The notes beneath the pieces are model-generated. The model was not told the DNA's origin and did not search any database. It worked only from the letters and a program-made list of their open reading frames with translations. Of a DNA stretch of 64,000 nt, positions 1 to 10,423 are shown piece by piece. The translations under genes were made by a program, and so were the position numbers. Source of the stretch: Diprion similis. Its lineage: Eukaryota; Arthropoda; Insecta; Hymenoptera; Diprionidae. The number at the start of each line of letters is the position of its first letter. The first letter of the stretch is position 1. The stretch spans positions 16,207,025-16,271,024 of the forward strand of contig NC_060108.1 in the NCBI RefSeq assembly GCF_021155765.1, written 5' to 3'.

Positions 1-1514
1 ATTGTACATTAATTTAGGAATAAACATAATACTAACATCACGACAGCTGTTCCCTGCTCAGCTTTTCCTTCAGAGTTTCCATTTCACACTTTACAACGGA
101 GTTTTTCCTTCTTTTTTTTTTATCCATTACATGTATGATACAGTGAACCGTAAACACCTTTGTACATCAAATATACATGGAATGCTGATAAGATGAATAT
201 TTTCAGAAGCAAAGTTTAAGCTACCTTTTAAGACACTGAATTACAGGAAAAAAAGATGATTCATTGTGAACTCAACATCTCTTAAAAATAATTTTCCTTG
301 TGTGAAAATATATATTCTTTTCTAACGCTGTAAATTAAATTTGATTCAAATTATTTCAACAAACAAACACAATTCAAATACTCAATTTTAACGTCGGACT
401 TATTGTGCTTGATCTAAACATACTTCTTTCGTACTTGTTGTATTGCGTAGTAATTTACTTAACTCAACATTTTATATTATACGAGCTCTCGATTATGCAA
501 ATTCGAACATAAATCTAATGTGCGCCATTATTTGGCTTGAGTATAGTAACAATTTTTACAAAACATAACGACAAGTTTTATACATCAAAAAGTTTCCCTT
601 GTAATTTAATTCATGAATGAAAACATTTACTGCCAAGTATAAATAACAATTTGTAAAAGAAAATATTAAAGATTAAGATTTCGAAATGAATTAAACAAAT
701 GATCTCAATTTCATTCAAGAATTGCTGATAATATTCATTTCATATGCAACACACAATATCCAACAAATATTGAGCAACACGCAAGATCATGTATACTACG
801 ATTGAGAGATTGAAAACGTTACGACCTAAGTAAAACTATCAGTTACGGGAGATTTGTATTCCCTTCCCTCACGATCATTTCATCAGTTAAAAGGACATAT
901 GGATATAGATTTATAACACGAAGTTCCACTACGGTATGTGATTCGACTATCCATGAATATTTATAAATTTCAAAGGAGAACTTGGTTTTTGTTTCACCTC
1001 CAAATTTTTTGTGAGTCAAGACGCATTGTTGTAACTATTAAATCACAAGGATTTATACACATACTGCAATTACCTGTACGTCAAGTACATAGCAACTACA
1101 AATTTTAAACAGCACAACAGTTTTCTATGAGCTGTTCAGAAAGTATATAGTTTAAAAATCCGCAATTAGAACTCAGAACTCAGTTTATAATTTTGATTTC
1201 GACATATTTACTGTGTTGCACCTCTGATTGTTTATTATTTGAATAAAGTGTGAAAAATCTCTTCATATACTAGTATGTTCATGGAATTACACAATAAACA
1301 CGACTACATTTTTAAGAGACAGATCTATCCTCTGAATGTTTACATCGCTTGGAAAAAGGTGAAAAGACTTTTAAGCTCAGTATAAAAAATCTGGCAAAAT
1401 ATTCTTCAAAGTCTCGAATAATCTTGTTGACCAAACAATGAACTCAAATCTAAGATGCGAAGAGAACATTGGGTTGCTTATCAACATTTATAAAAATGTT
1501 TCAACCCTTTCAAA
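1..1514. other. PPP1R11 3' UTR (right part) and gene-free sequence
   Basis: AT-rich sequence with no convincing coding frame on either strand. The right-hand part should be the 3' UTR of the minus-strand PPP1R11 gene: a minus-strand AATAAA (TTTATT on plus) lies at 1231-1236, about 280 nt beyond its stop. Left of about 1200 I see nothing definable. Confidence 0.5.
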
Positions 1515-4382
1515 TTAGGTAGATCCTGTAGCAATTGGTTCTGAAACAGAACGTTTAATGTAAATGGATAATTTTCTGTATATCCTGTAACAGATGATAA
1601 AAATCATACAACGTAAAAAAATACAAAAAATGTACCTGGTTGAGACTGTATGGCTTCTTGAGGTGCCTCACTTCCATTCGAGTTATTCTTATGATGAATA
1701 TCTTTGTGTCCATGACAGTGCTCGCACTCATCATCGCTGTCTTCTGAGCTACTCTCTCCAAATTCTTTTGGTTTTTCATATATACAGCAGCCTGTAGATT
1801 AAAAATTATGTTAGAAAAGCGAGGCAGGTTTCAATTATGATTCAATATACATCTATTAATGGTGGAAATTTACACTTAGATTTCTTTTTATTCATATGCT
1901 CATTATCGACAGTTCCTTGGGTCCACTGAACTTTTTTACTAGATTTCGGCTTGCGTAAACATAATCTCATAGTTGGTACATCCTGAAACAAAGAAATTGA
2001 TCACAGAAGATTAATCTGTGATCGAATAAAATCAGGTTCTATTTTTTCCGTATATAAAATACTGGTAGTATATATGTGTACCTATTACTCATAATCTTGA
2101 ATAATGGGTTGAAACAATACTAGCGTGCGACAATTTTTGTGTGATACATATTAAACCGGATAAATTCTTATCACCATTAAACTTGTCGATGAAAAATGAA
2201 TGAATTTAACAACACAGAGCTTAAGATAAGAAAGGAAACGAATATACAGAACAACATATGTCATAAAGCCGTTTATTAGTATCACTATCTGCTGCTCAGA
2301 CAATACTTGTTAAGATCTTGTTTCCTCCATTCAAACGTCTAGAATCAATACGAGTTCATAATGCTAAAGTAATACAAAAGTCTAAGAATACTGTTTAATT
2401 TTTACTTGTGCTCGCAATACTGAAAATCTTGAAAAAGTTTCATATTTCAATTGAATTTTCCAGCGCATTTATTTACTGAATTATTTTCTCAGCCACTAGT
2501 CTTGATATTTTCTCATCTGAATAGTTTAAAACGTTTTTTAAAACTTCATTGGTGTGCTGTCCCAAAATTGGAGGTGGCGATCTAACAGAATTGTCAGCAT
2601 AGCTGTAGCTCACTGGTGGACCGACAACTTTCACCTTTCCTATGCTTGGATGGGTCATTTCTTTGACCAACTTTATGTGCTTAATGTGTGGGTCGTCAAA
2701 GACCTGGAAAATTGAATTATAACACACGAGTTACCAGAGACCTAAGAATTGATCACATTGAAGAGAACGTCAATAAACCAAGGATTATTTGAAAAATCTG
2801 TATAAAGATATCCAGTTCTCTTGCCGTAAGGGCTTACCTGGCCGATGCTATTGATACGTCCATTTGGAAAGGGAGCATCTCGAAAAATTTCAGACCATTC
2901 ATCACTGGTTTTAGTCTTAAACTTATCTCTTAGTATGCTGATAAGTTCTACCCTGTGTTTTACTCGATCGATATTCGTTGTGAATTTGGGATCTTTCTCC
3001 AAGTTAGTTAGATTCATCATTTTTAACAGGGCTAAAAACTGTATGTCACTGCCGGCTCCCACAGAAATAAATCCATCCTTAGTAGGGAATGCTTCATAAG
3101 GTACAATACTCTCATGTGCCGTACCCCACCTTGAGGCTTCCTTACCAGCGTTCAAGTAATTAGAAGCAATATTAACTAGGCTGGCAACCTGCGTAGAGAG
3201 TAAATTACATTGGATCCACTGTCCTCTGTTGGTTTTGAACCTTTGGAGTAGTGCAGCCATTATTGCTCCGTGAGCATACAAACCGGTGGCCATATCAGTA
3301 ACGGCGACCCCTACTTTGCACGGCTCTCCGTCTTTGGGACCTGTTATATTAACAAGCCCACCCAGGGAAGCTGCAATCACATCGTAGCCTGGGCGAGTTG
3401 CATACGGACCCTCAGAGCCATAGCCAGTTATCGAACAATAGATCAGACCTGGTGCAGCTTCGCTCAAAGACTCATAGTCTAAGCCCATTTCGGCTAGCTT
3501 GCCAGGGATATAGTTCTCAATGAATACATCGGACTTCTTTGCTAGATCATAGATAATGTCCTTGCCTTTCTTTATATCGATACAAAGACTTTTTTTGTTG
3601 CGATTTACACTGGCGAAGTATGTCGATTCTTTCGTGCCTTGAAAAAAGGGTGGGCCCCACTTACGCGTCTCGTCACCCACTAACGGACGCTCAATCTTCA
3701 AAATTTCAGCTCCCAAGTCTCCTAAGATCATCGTACAATATGGTCCAGCCAGAATACGCGTCAGATCTAAGACTCTGATGCCAGAAAGTGGTGATGTTTC
3801 TTCGACAGATGTAGAGAAGGGCTTAAAACTAGTCTTCATAAAATTATTCTTAGCCTTCTTTTGATTGAATACTTTGACTACAGCCGATGATCTTATCACT
3901 CTGGACATGATGATAGATCTACTCCTTGATACGATCTCTAGAAGTATCTCACGTTACAATTTAAGGCACGATTACAGCTGATATTAAATTTCAAGTGCAG
4001 ATATCCAGAACAAACGTAATTTGGAATACGCAACGTCTTCCTTGCTTTGTAAAAGTATCGAGTCACCTTTAGTTAACATTAACGTATTTCTAATCGACCA
4101 CCACTCAGTTGATTACCAGTAACGTCAAAAATCCGCACACCTACTGATGCTCTCGCAAAGTTATTTCGATCTGCTTAAATTCTACATTGAAACGGAGGAA
4201 TGAGGGGTGAAAAGTGGACGAAACACGAATCTAGGTAAGTGACACGTTGCGATAATGAACAAACCGAGTGATTATGATATTACGTAATGTTATTGTCGTT
4301 TATCATTTACCTGAGCCCCATCGATGATATCTTTTTCGGAAAGTGTTTCTGTTTGGGTTTGAGACGATGATTGTCCAGCCAT
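1515..4382 (-). CDS. PPP1R11: PPP1R11 (protein phosphatase 1 inhibitor-3) homologue, 120 aa
   Basis: Four coding exons on the minus strand: 4382-4311, 1982-1874, 1791-1636 and 1540-1515. All junctions are GT-AG and phases agree; the product is 120 aa. Seen in sequence: an Asp/Val-rich stretch leading to KKVQW (residues 40-44), which matches the RVxF-type PP1-docking site of the family. It is followed by TVDNEHM, the CCCIYEKP block (61-68), an acidic Ser-rich patch and a His/Cys-rich stretch (CEHCHGH, 83-89). The family (inhibitor-3) binds and inhibits PP1 catalytic subunit in nucleus and cytoplasm, and the vertebrate protein is also described as an E3 ubiquitin ligase. Human PPP1R11 is about the same length. 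Intron 1 (4310-1983, 2.3 kb) contains the whole SUGCT gene on the same strand. The last exon codes only nine residues. Confidence 0.92.
2473..3908 (-). CDS. SUGCT: Succinyl-CoA:glutarate CoA-transferase (CaiB/BaiF family III), 433 aa
   Basis: Two coding exons, 3908-2838 and 2703-2473, joined CAG|GTC in phase 0; product 433 aa (human SUGCT about 445). The first ~35 residues are rich in Arg, Lys and Ser with almost no acids, as in a mitochondrial presequence. The family III CoA-transferase core follows: [18 protein letters not shown] (residues 43-60), NRNKKSL, ENYIPG and the [10 protein letters not shown] block, whose Asp205 is the expected catalytic residue that carries the acyl-CoA anhydride. 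The known family role is conversion of glutarate to glutaryl-CoA in mitochondrial lysine/tryptophan breakdown. A minus-strand AATAAA at 2272-2277 would end the transcript before PPP1R11 exon 2, so the gene sits wholly inside PPP1R11 intron 1. Its own promoter must lie between 3909 and about 4310. Confidence 0.93.
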
Positions 4383-6089
4383 TTTGGCCGAAACTTTAGT
4401 TACTTTGAAGAGAGAAATATGCACTTCGTAGATATTGATGACAGCTTTCTCGAGGGATTGGCTCGTGTTTACATTAGACTGTACACACACGTAAGTAGAT
4501 ACATGTGCCGTTTAGGATTGAGTAACCATCTATGAACACGCACTATTCCAACAGGACAGAGTCGTTATCACTGCGTTGGACGTTACTGAACGACGTCATT
4601 CTACGAAACGAATTCAGACTCGTAAACGCGCTATCGTTCAATTCTGCCTGTTATCTCAACTAAAAATTCATTGGTAAACTCGTCTGTGACTCAAACTCGT
4701 ATGCGAGAAAACTCGCGAAGATTGCAGGGAAGTGGGAGCTGGGAGATATAGGTAGGTGTGTCATAGGTTCAAGTAATTAATAATTAATTGATCGCATCAT
4801 CGGCCATCTTTAATTAGACTGCGCCGTGCCAGTAGGCAACTGAACATACCGCTAACCAAACAGCTCGAGGCTAGCTAGCTAGCGTCGTGCAAAGAATCCT
4901 CTTTGGCGCGCAGGTGAATCAACAACAGCCACGTGAACTAAATCACACGGAACGTGTTGATAAGAGAAACGGACTTTCCACGCCGATAGCTTCAGTTACA
5001 ACAAGACTCGGAATATACAAAGAGCTGGAACTCAAAAATAGTTTTTATTCATTCGTTGACTAAGCGAGTGACGCCACACGGCAGGCAATTCGTGTCGCAG
5101 TCACGTTCTCCGTGCGCTCGATCCTCACGATCTCATCGACCTCCATTTACATCGAAGTGTTCTTGTGGATAGCTGCTATGTGCGATACGGACAGCAAAGT
5201 AGAATAAAACCGCAAAATATAAAAGAATTTTTCCGCTTTGCATCTGGAACATGATAAATCCGAATCCGTTGAGAAATCTACTGGAACGTTCCGCAAACGT
5301 AGAACCACACACGGTAACCGAAGCAACTGTTAACGTTATCGTGTACATATACTCTGTACAAGGCACGCTTCCTTAAACATGAACACCCATTAAATAAAAG
5401 TTATGAGTCCGCATTCTTCTAGAATGGTTTCATATGTGAAAACCAATTGGAAACAACCTGTACTCAACACATTAATCATCAATGAATTATTAAGATCATA
5501 TACCAACGCCAGAATTGTTGAGCGAGTGAGTTCTCGGACTCATATCTCCCGCGCCTGCGTGCGCAGATGTGCTAGGGAGAACGACGAGGAGAAATGTACC
5601 CACTTCTGAGGTAGCCCTGCGGTCGCTGAAAAAACTGGAAGAGCATGGAAGAGTCAGTCGGTACTTGTCATACGTTGAGTTGAGACGAGAAGCTCTTGTA
5701 TGCCAAGCGTTAAATAAAGTTTATTGTTCTGTATTTTTCTCATCCCATGTAATCGTGTGTTTACCTTAATTTTCGAACCATCGCCTAGAGTCCACTGGCA
5801 ACGAAGTAAAACTCTACAAGAATAAATTCGTTTGTTTATCGCATGTTCTTATCGCTCTCGACGCCAACGCGTTACATTATTGCGTGAAAACGATGTGAAT
5901 AACCTTGGTTTTCACCAAGGTCATAGCCCTATACTGCGCAATTAGAATGTCCTTATCTTGTTTGCTACTAAAATATCGATAACGGCAACGGTGTTAGTCG
6001 AGTCAGCGCAGTCGTCCGAATCGCAAAATAATGAAGAACAAGTTTTGAAGCAGAGCGTCGCTATCGAAATAGCGCACAAACCCAAAGCC
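4383..6089. other. Intergenic, promoter of PPP1R11 on the left
   Basis: The left edge holds the 5' UTR and promoter of the minus-strand PPP1R11 gene. The rest is moderately GC-rich and contains no recognisable gene. The frame of the orphan gene at 6090 is already open from 5946 with coding-like composition but lacks an in-frame ATG, so an upstream exon could lie here; an acceptor-like CAG ends at about 6010. Confidence 0.4.
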
Positions 6090-6983
6090 ATGTCTTCCGA
6101 TAAGCCAGACGACAAAAAGAAACGCCAATATAAGAAAAAACAGCAGCACAAGCAGCAGCAGCCAAAAGCAGAGTTGCCGCAACTAACCAACGAACCATCA
6201 TCGAGCCGAAAGATGCATGGTCCATGCGAAGATGGAGCCTGTGCTGGAACATCTGCCTGTGACGACACAGGATCTGTGGGGTCAACCAAACAATGCTCCG
6301 ACCAGAAATTCTGGCAAGAAGAATTGACAAAGAGTTTCAATAAGTGCGAGTACAGCAAGGTACTGCAAGGTACCGAGTTTACAAAAGAACAAAGTGAAAT
6401 ACTGCAACAGTCATTTGCCCAATTGTCTCGAAAGATGTCTTGCATTGTTGCAAACAGCGATCGTTTCCTGAAAACGCACAAGTGCCAACGCTGCGGGTTC
6501 TTTGTATCACATCAATGCATGCCCCTTGATATCATCCGATCTGTTCCGTTCGGCGTTGAGCTCATGGATCAAGCATACATGGCACCAGGTCAGACAGTTG
6601 TATGCGACTGTGGTTTCGGCTTCTCTCACGCACATCTTAAAAGAACGCGAAACCCAGTGGAGCAAGATTATGTGGCGAAGGTCACGCCTCACTTGAAAAT
6701 ATACAACCGTTCTGCGGTCTTCAGTTGCCCCAAATGTTATGCCGAAATCGTTATGAACAATTCAGCTGACAAAGTCTGCTGTGATCTGGCCACCTGGGAC
6801 TCTATCGCCGGTGTTGATCGTGAATCGTTCTATGCTAATATTCAAGGTAGTTTCTCCTATTCAGGAACAACCGCACCATCGTTGGATGAGTTTATTGCTT
6901 GCAGTAAGGGTTGCTGTCTCATATTTCATCGTTGCTCCGGAAAGGTCGAGGCTCCCGGCGCCAGCAGCTCATCACCCGATTGA
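6090..6983 (+). CDS. Orphan Cys/His-rich putative zinc-binding protein, 297 aa
   Basis: Single uninterrupted frame of 297 aa from the first in-frame ATG (6090); the frame is open from 5946, so the true N-terminus may be longer or come from another exon. The first ~30 residues are Lys/Gln-rich and basic (KKKQQHKQQQPK), then a Ser/Cys-rich linker. The C-terminal two thirds carries ordered Cys/His pairs: CQRC (132/135), C143, CDC (172/174), H180/H182, CPKC (213/216), CC (230/231), C271, CC (275/276), H280 and C282. This is consistent with several zinc sites. I do not recognise the family. It has no visible introns in an intron-rich neighbourhood and is more GC-rich than flanking DNA. A recently arrived gene (retrocopy, transposon-derived or virus-derived) and a fast-evolving host gene are both possible; nothing in the sequence settles this. 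Confidence 0.55.
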   Translation: MSSDKPDDKKKRQYKKKQQHKQQQPKAELPQLTNEPSSSRKMHGPCEDGACAGTSACDDTGSVGSTKQCSDQKFWQEELTKSFNKCEYSKVLQGTEFTKEQSEILQQSFAQLSRKMSCIVANSDRFLKTHKCQRCGFFVSHQCMPLDIIRSVPFGVELMDQAYMAPGQTVVCDCGFGFSHAHLKRTRNPVEQDYVAKVTPHLKIYNRSAVFSCPKCYAEIVMNNSADKVCCDLATWDSIAGVDRESFYANIQGSFSYSGTTAPSLDEFIACSKGCCLIFHRCSGKVEAPGASSSSPD

Positions 6984-7378
6984 CTATGTTCATCGACACC
7001 ATCCCATTGACATTCGTCGTTCTGGTGAATAAGTGCAAACAATATCATCCGATCCACCACTGAGCTGAGAGTTCGAGCGCTACTGGAGGCGCTGAGACCG
7101 ACTCTTGGCATCCAAGAATATTTTTGCTAGGAATTATATGTATCATCATCATTCAGAGCAAATGTTGTTCGGAGAAACCATTTTCCTTCCTTATGATAAA
7201 AATGTTAACCGTAATACGTGGCACCGCATGAGGCTTGTTTTCCTTATCACACGGGAACACGGGGCTTCCAGTTGTTCAGAATGATGAAGTGGAGGAAATA
7301 AATGCACATATTCGATGTTGTCGACATTCGAGAAACATTTTGTTTCATTGTATCCTTTTTATAAAAAAGTCACCGGAC

Positions 7379-7397
7379 TTGACGTCACAATGGCGGA
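7379..7397 (+). promoter_or_regulatory. CRE-like palindrome next to a YY1/Pho-like site
   Basis: TTGACGTCACAATGGCGGA: a full ATF/CREB-type TGACGTCA abuts an ATGGCGG, the core of YY1/Pleiohomeotic sites often found at animal promoters. No gene start is evident within 100 bp, so it may be a distal element of RBM18 (ATG at 8012) or an unannotated start. Motif match only. Confidence 0.3.
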
Positions 7398-7591
7398 GTT
7401 TTAATTTTTTTTTTTTTTTAAATCTCAGAAATTTCTCTTTGAATGTGTATCTATAAGACAGAAAAAAGTTTGAATTAAATAAATAATTTTTTATATGGAA
7501 AAAAAATTATCAAAATAGGCCTTTTTTTACCCGACGAAACCCATGCAACCCCTGAAATTCTATTGTTTCGAATTCCTTTCGAATCATCCAA

Positions 7592-7618
7592 CCCCCCCCC
7601 CCCCCCCCCCCCCCCCCC
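7592..7618 (+). repeat. Poly(C) tract, 27 bases
   Basis: An uninterrupted run of C from 7592 to 7618 in AT-rich DNA. The minus strand (G27) could form a G-quadruplex. Length is likely unstable or imprecisely assembled. Confidence 0.9.
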
Positions 7619-8011
7619 AATTACGCGAATTTATTAATGTTACCCATTTCACGTTAGTGATTAGTCGGTATTGGCGACCCACACTACTGACTGTACGTCC
7701 CAGTTCATTTTCGATTCAATTTCGAATCTAACTCTTAATTTGTCCGGAATTGACCGTTAGGACGTCACAGTCGGGCCGTACGTCCCGTGACGTCCGACTG
7801 ACGTCCCGTCGTCTTCTCGAATTACGTCTTGCACTCTTATTCCCCGTCATCCCCACGATATGTACGGAGAGTCGTTTCTTCGACGGTAATTATTGAGGAA
7901 TTTAAATGAATTTAAACGCGACTGAATCAATAATCCGTCGTAGAGCTTCCTAGGTTATTTTTGTACGGTTTTAATCTGACTGCAGAGACCGTTGAGTCAC
8001 TTGGAGTCGCT

Positions 8012-9017
8012 ATGGACGTAAGTGTGTACATACAATGCTCTTCGTGGTTTGTTCTTAGCTTTGATTTTCGGCCAGGGATCCGTAAATAGATCTGGCTATT
8101 TTGTATCTTGCGTTTAGACTAACTGAATAATTTTACTGTTTAGACCGGACTTCAAATTCCTCTACCCTTGGATTCTGCTAAATCTAATAACCTGGAGGAC
8201 AAAAGATTATGGGTTGGAAATTTAGATCCCAGAATTAATGAGTAAGTAATAAAATGTAATTTTAACATACGAGATTTTCTGCCAAAAATATTACACAATG
8301 AACCAGAAAAATTAACTGTCTATTTGTCAACTGGTACCAACTCCTGAAACTCGTTCAAAAACATGGAAAAATCGAAAAGTTTGACCTCCTATTCCACCGT
8401 TCTGGGCCACAAGCTGGCCAACCCAGAGGATATGCGTTCGTAACTTACGAGACGAGCTACGACGCGGAAAAAGCCAAAGATGCTCTTCACAACATTAAAA
8501 TTGGAGCGAAGACCATCGTTGTGAGATGGGCGCACAGTGTCAATGAGGTGTGTACAATATCTTGTAATACAGAATCCATAGGAATGAACAAAAATCGTAA
8601 AACGTAGAACAACAATATCTTGTTCTAGAACGATATGGAGAAACCAAAACCAAAGATAGATATTCCAGCACTGGCAGGTGCCAAGAAAGAAGACAAGAAA
8701 GTGAGGTATGCACAAAGTATCAATTTCTAAGTTCGCTAGCATGAAAAGTAAGAGAATTATTCGATAACTAACAAGTTGTTTGACGATGAATTTCTAGTAG
8801 AGAAACGGCGATCCAAGCAATCGAGGCCAAACTAAAGATGATGAATGAGTCTGAGGAGGAATTTGAACTCGACAAACCGTTAGTTGGAACTCCAATTCTT
8901 CAACAGTACCAGAGACCTGAAAATATGAAGCCGTCCACCTCTAATCGATATCACAATCATAGGGGTTCACGATATCAGAGTAATAAGCCGTATAGTCGAC
9001 CTCGACCAAGGAGATAA
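8012..9017 (+). CDS. RBM18: RNA-binding protein 18 homologue, 203 aa
   Basis: Five coding exons: 8012-8017, 8144-8241, 8334-8547, 8629-8705, 8801-9017; product 203 aa (human RBM18 190). A single RRM: RNP2 LWVGNL at residues 24-29 and RNP1 RGYAFVTY at 66-73, followed by a conserved EAKLKMM helix and an Arg/Tyr/Ser-rich basic tail. Likely an RNA-binding protein of unknown target. Oddities: exon 1 codes only Met-Asp. Intron 2 has a good GTAAGT donor at 8242, but the exon-3 start that keeps the conserved RRM needs a TG 3' end (8332-8333). The only nearby AG (8305-8306) stays in frame but inserts nine residues between beta-1 and alpha-1. Exon 5 has a TAGTAG tandem acceptor (exon start 8798 or 8801, plus or minus one Ser). 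A polyadenylation signal AATAAA is at 9531-9536. Confidence 0.9.
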
Positions 9018-9765
9018 TCAATCCTACAATGAGAACAACTCATTTGAGATATTTGATGCTGTTAATTGCTGGGTTGTTGCAAACCTGGCTAATCAGTGAA
9101 AGTCAGGGAATTCTCATGCAACGTGAATCTTGAAAACTGATTGCACAATCATCGATGAATTGTAATTCAGAGGCATAATGTATTATCACATACTGTGTAA
9201 AAACATTATTGAAATCGTATGGAAGGAATGAAGTTTCAATGGGGATAATCTGGCGAAGCAAGGGAATTCAAATAACGAAAATTTGTAACAACCTTGAATT
9301 TGTCTTGATTGACGAATTACTATACAGATAAGTTTTAGTTAATACTGTCATCCATTAGCATAATAGTCACTCATTTATTTATTTTCTCGACCTGTGTGAA
9401 TGAAATCATAAATCACAAAATCAGGATAAGGTCTGCCATTGTTATATGTAATGTGAATTGAGAAATTCATTTTTCTTTTCAATCCTTCCACGATTAAGAG
9501 ATCTTAATCGCTGCAAATGATTCCTATGCTAATAAAGTCTTTCAAGGCAAGTGTTATAAGTACAAGTATTTCCATTGAATACTGACTTTGTGTATCATAT
9601 TTGACGTACATGTATTTTCCTACAGTGTATTATGACATTTTTACAGTAAAACAAATATATACAAGAATAACCAAATTGCATTTTCTAATTCACATACTTT
9701 ACAGCTATACTTTTAGGTTACGATATTGTAGTAGAACAACTAAACTCCAATTCTTAATAATAATC
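9018..9765. other. Convergent 3' UTRs of RBM18 and MRPS25
   Basis: Tail-to-tail intergenic DNA. The plus-strand AATAAA at 9531-9536 would end RBM18. A minus-strand AATAAA (TTTATT at about 9374-9379) is the best candidate end for MRPS25, so the two 3' UTRs may overlap by about 150 bp. Confidence 0.45.
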
Positions 9766-10423
9766 CTAGTCTACACGGTTCTTGTGTTTGCCCCGCATTG
9801 TAAGTGGCAGGGGAATCAATCCCGGGCAAGGCAACTGTCCTGGTATTTCGCAGATGCAACTTTTTTCGCAGCCTATGCCAAAGTTAGCAGGATTATCCTT
9901 TTTCACCGCAATGATTGCTTCCTCAGCTAATTGTTTCTGAGATTTTCCAACTACAGAGATGAGATGTTCTAGCACATCTGCTTTGGGGGTATTGTCTATA
10001 TCTATCAGCATGTGTCTTCCATCATCTAAAAGGGTTCAATAATTATTAATATGCAACGAATGATTGTGGCTAAGGTGATAAAACATTTAAAACCCACCGT
10101 AGTAGCACTTGATAAATGGCGATGGAGTCATGTTCTTAAACGTTACAATCTGAACGTCCGGATTTTTATACTGTAGCTGGGGCAAATGCCAAAATACGAA
10201 GTCCCTGTACATAATCAAAGTTCGGATTGCTTAAAAAATGTGTTATCACTGGAATACAGAACAACTCATAACCTCAAAGTAGCTACCTGGCACCGTGATG
10301 AGTTTCTCCGGTCGTGTTGTAGTTTATCGATAATATCTTTATTTTGTTTTTAAGGACCAATCTACCGCTCTCCAAGTATTTTATGGTCCTTCTTATAGGT
10401 GCCGGTCCTTTCATAAAAGGCAT
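9766..10423 (-). CDS. MRPS25: Mitochondrial small-subunit ribosomal protein mS25, 167 aa
   Basis: Three coding exons on the minus strand: 10423-10287, 10204-10098, 10025-9766; GT-AG, phases 2 and 1; product 167 aa (human MRPS25 173). Family signatures in order: [13 protein letters not shown] at the N-terminus, the YKNPDVQ and [10 protein letters not shown] block in exon 2, and the C-terminal HPANFG-like NPANFG. These are followed by a Cys pair (C-x-C), then [20 protein letters not shown], matching the C-terminal conserved tail. The thioredoxin-like L51/S25 fold protein is a structural part of the mitochondrial 28S subunit. It is head-to-head with AARS1 and tail-to-tail with RBM18. Confidence 0.93.

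Larger units (their letters stand above)
6984..8011. other. Intergenic with CRE-like sites and a C27 tract; RBM18 promoter
   Basis: No coding sequence recognised. It holds a palindromic CRE-like TGACGTCA at 7380-7387, directly followed by a YY1/Pho-like ATGGCGG, a 27-base C tract (7592-7618), and a cluster of ACGTC half-sites at 7761-7806. The RBM18 start codon follows at 8012, so the right part should contain its core promoter and short 5' UTR. Confidence 0.45.

Noticed and set aside
5133-5366. Minus frame with a signal-peptide-like stretch (GKILLYFAVLFYFAVRIAHS) and a GTAAAT donor-like site
   Set aside because: No following exon with matching phase and no mature-peptide motif. It lies in the upstream region of PPP1R11 and any gene would have to run through it. 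Hydrophobic frames arise easily in AT-rich DNA.
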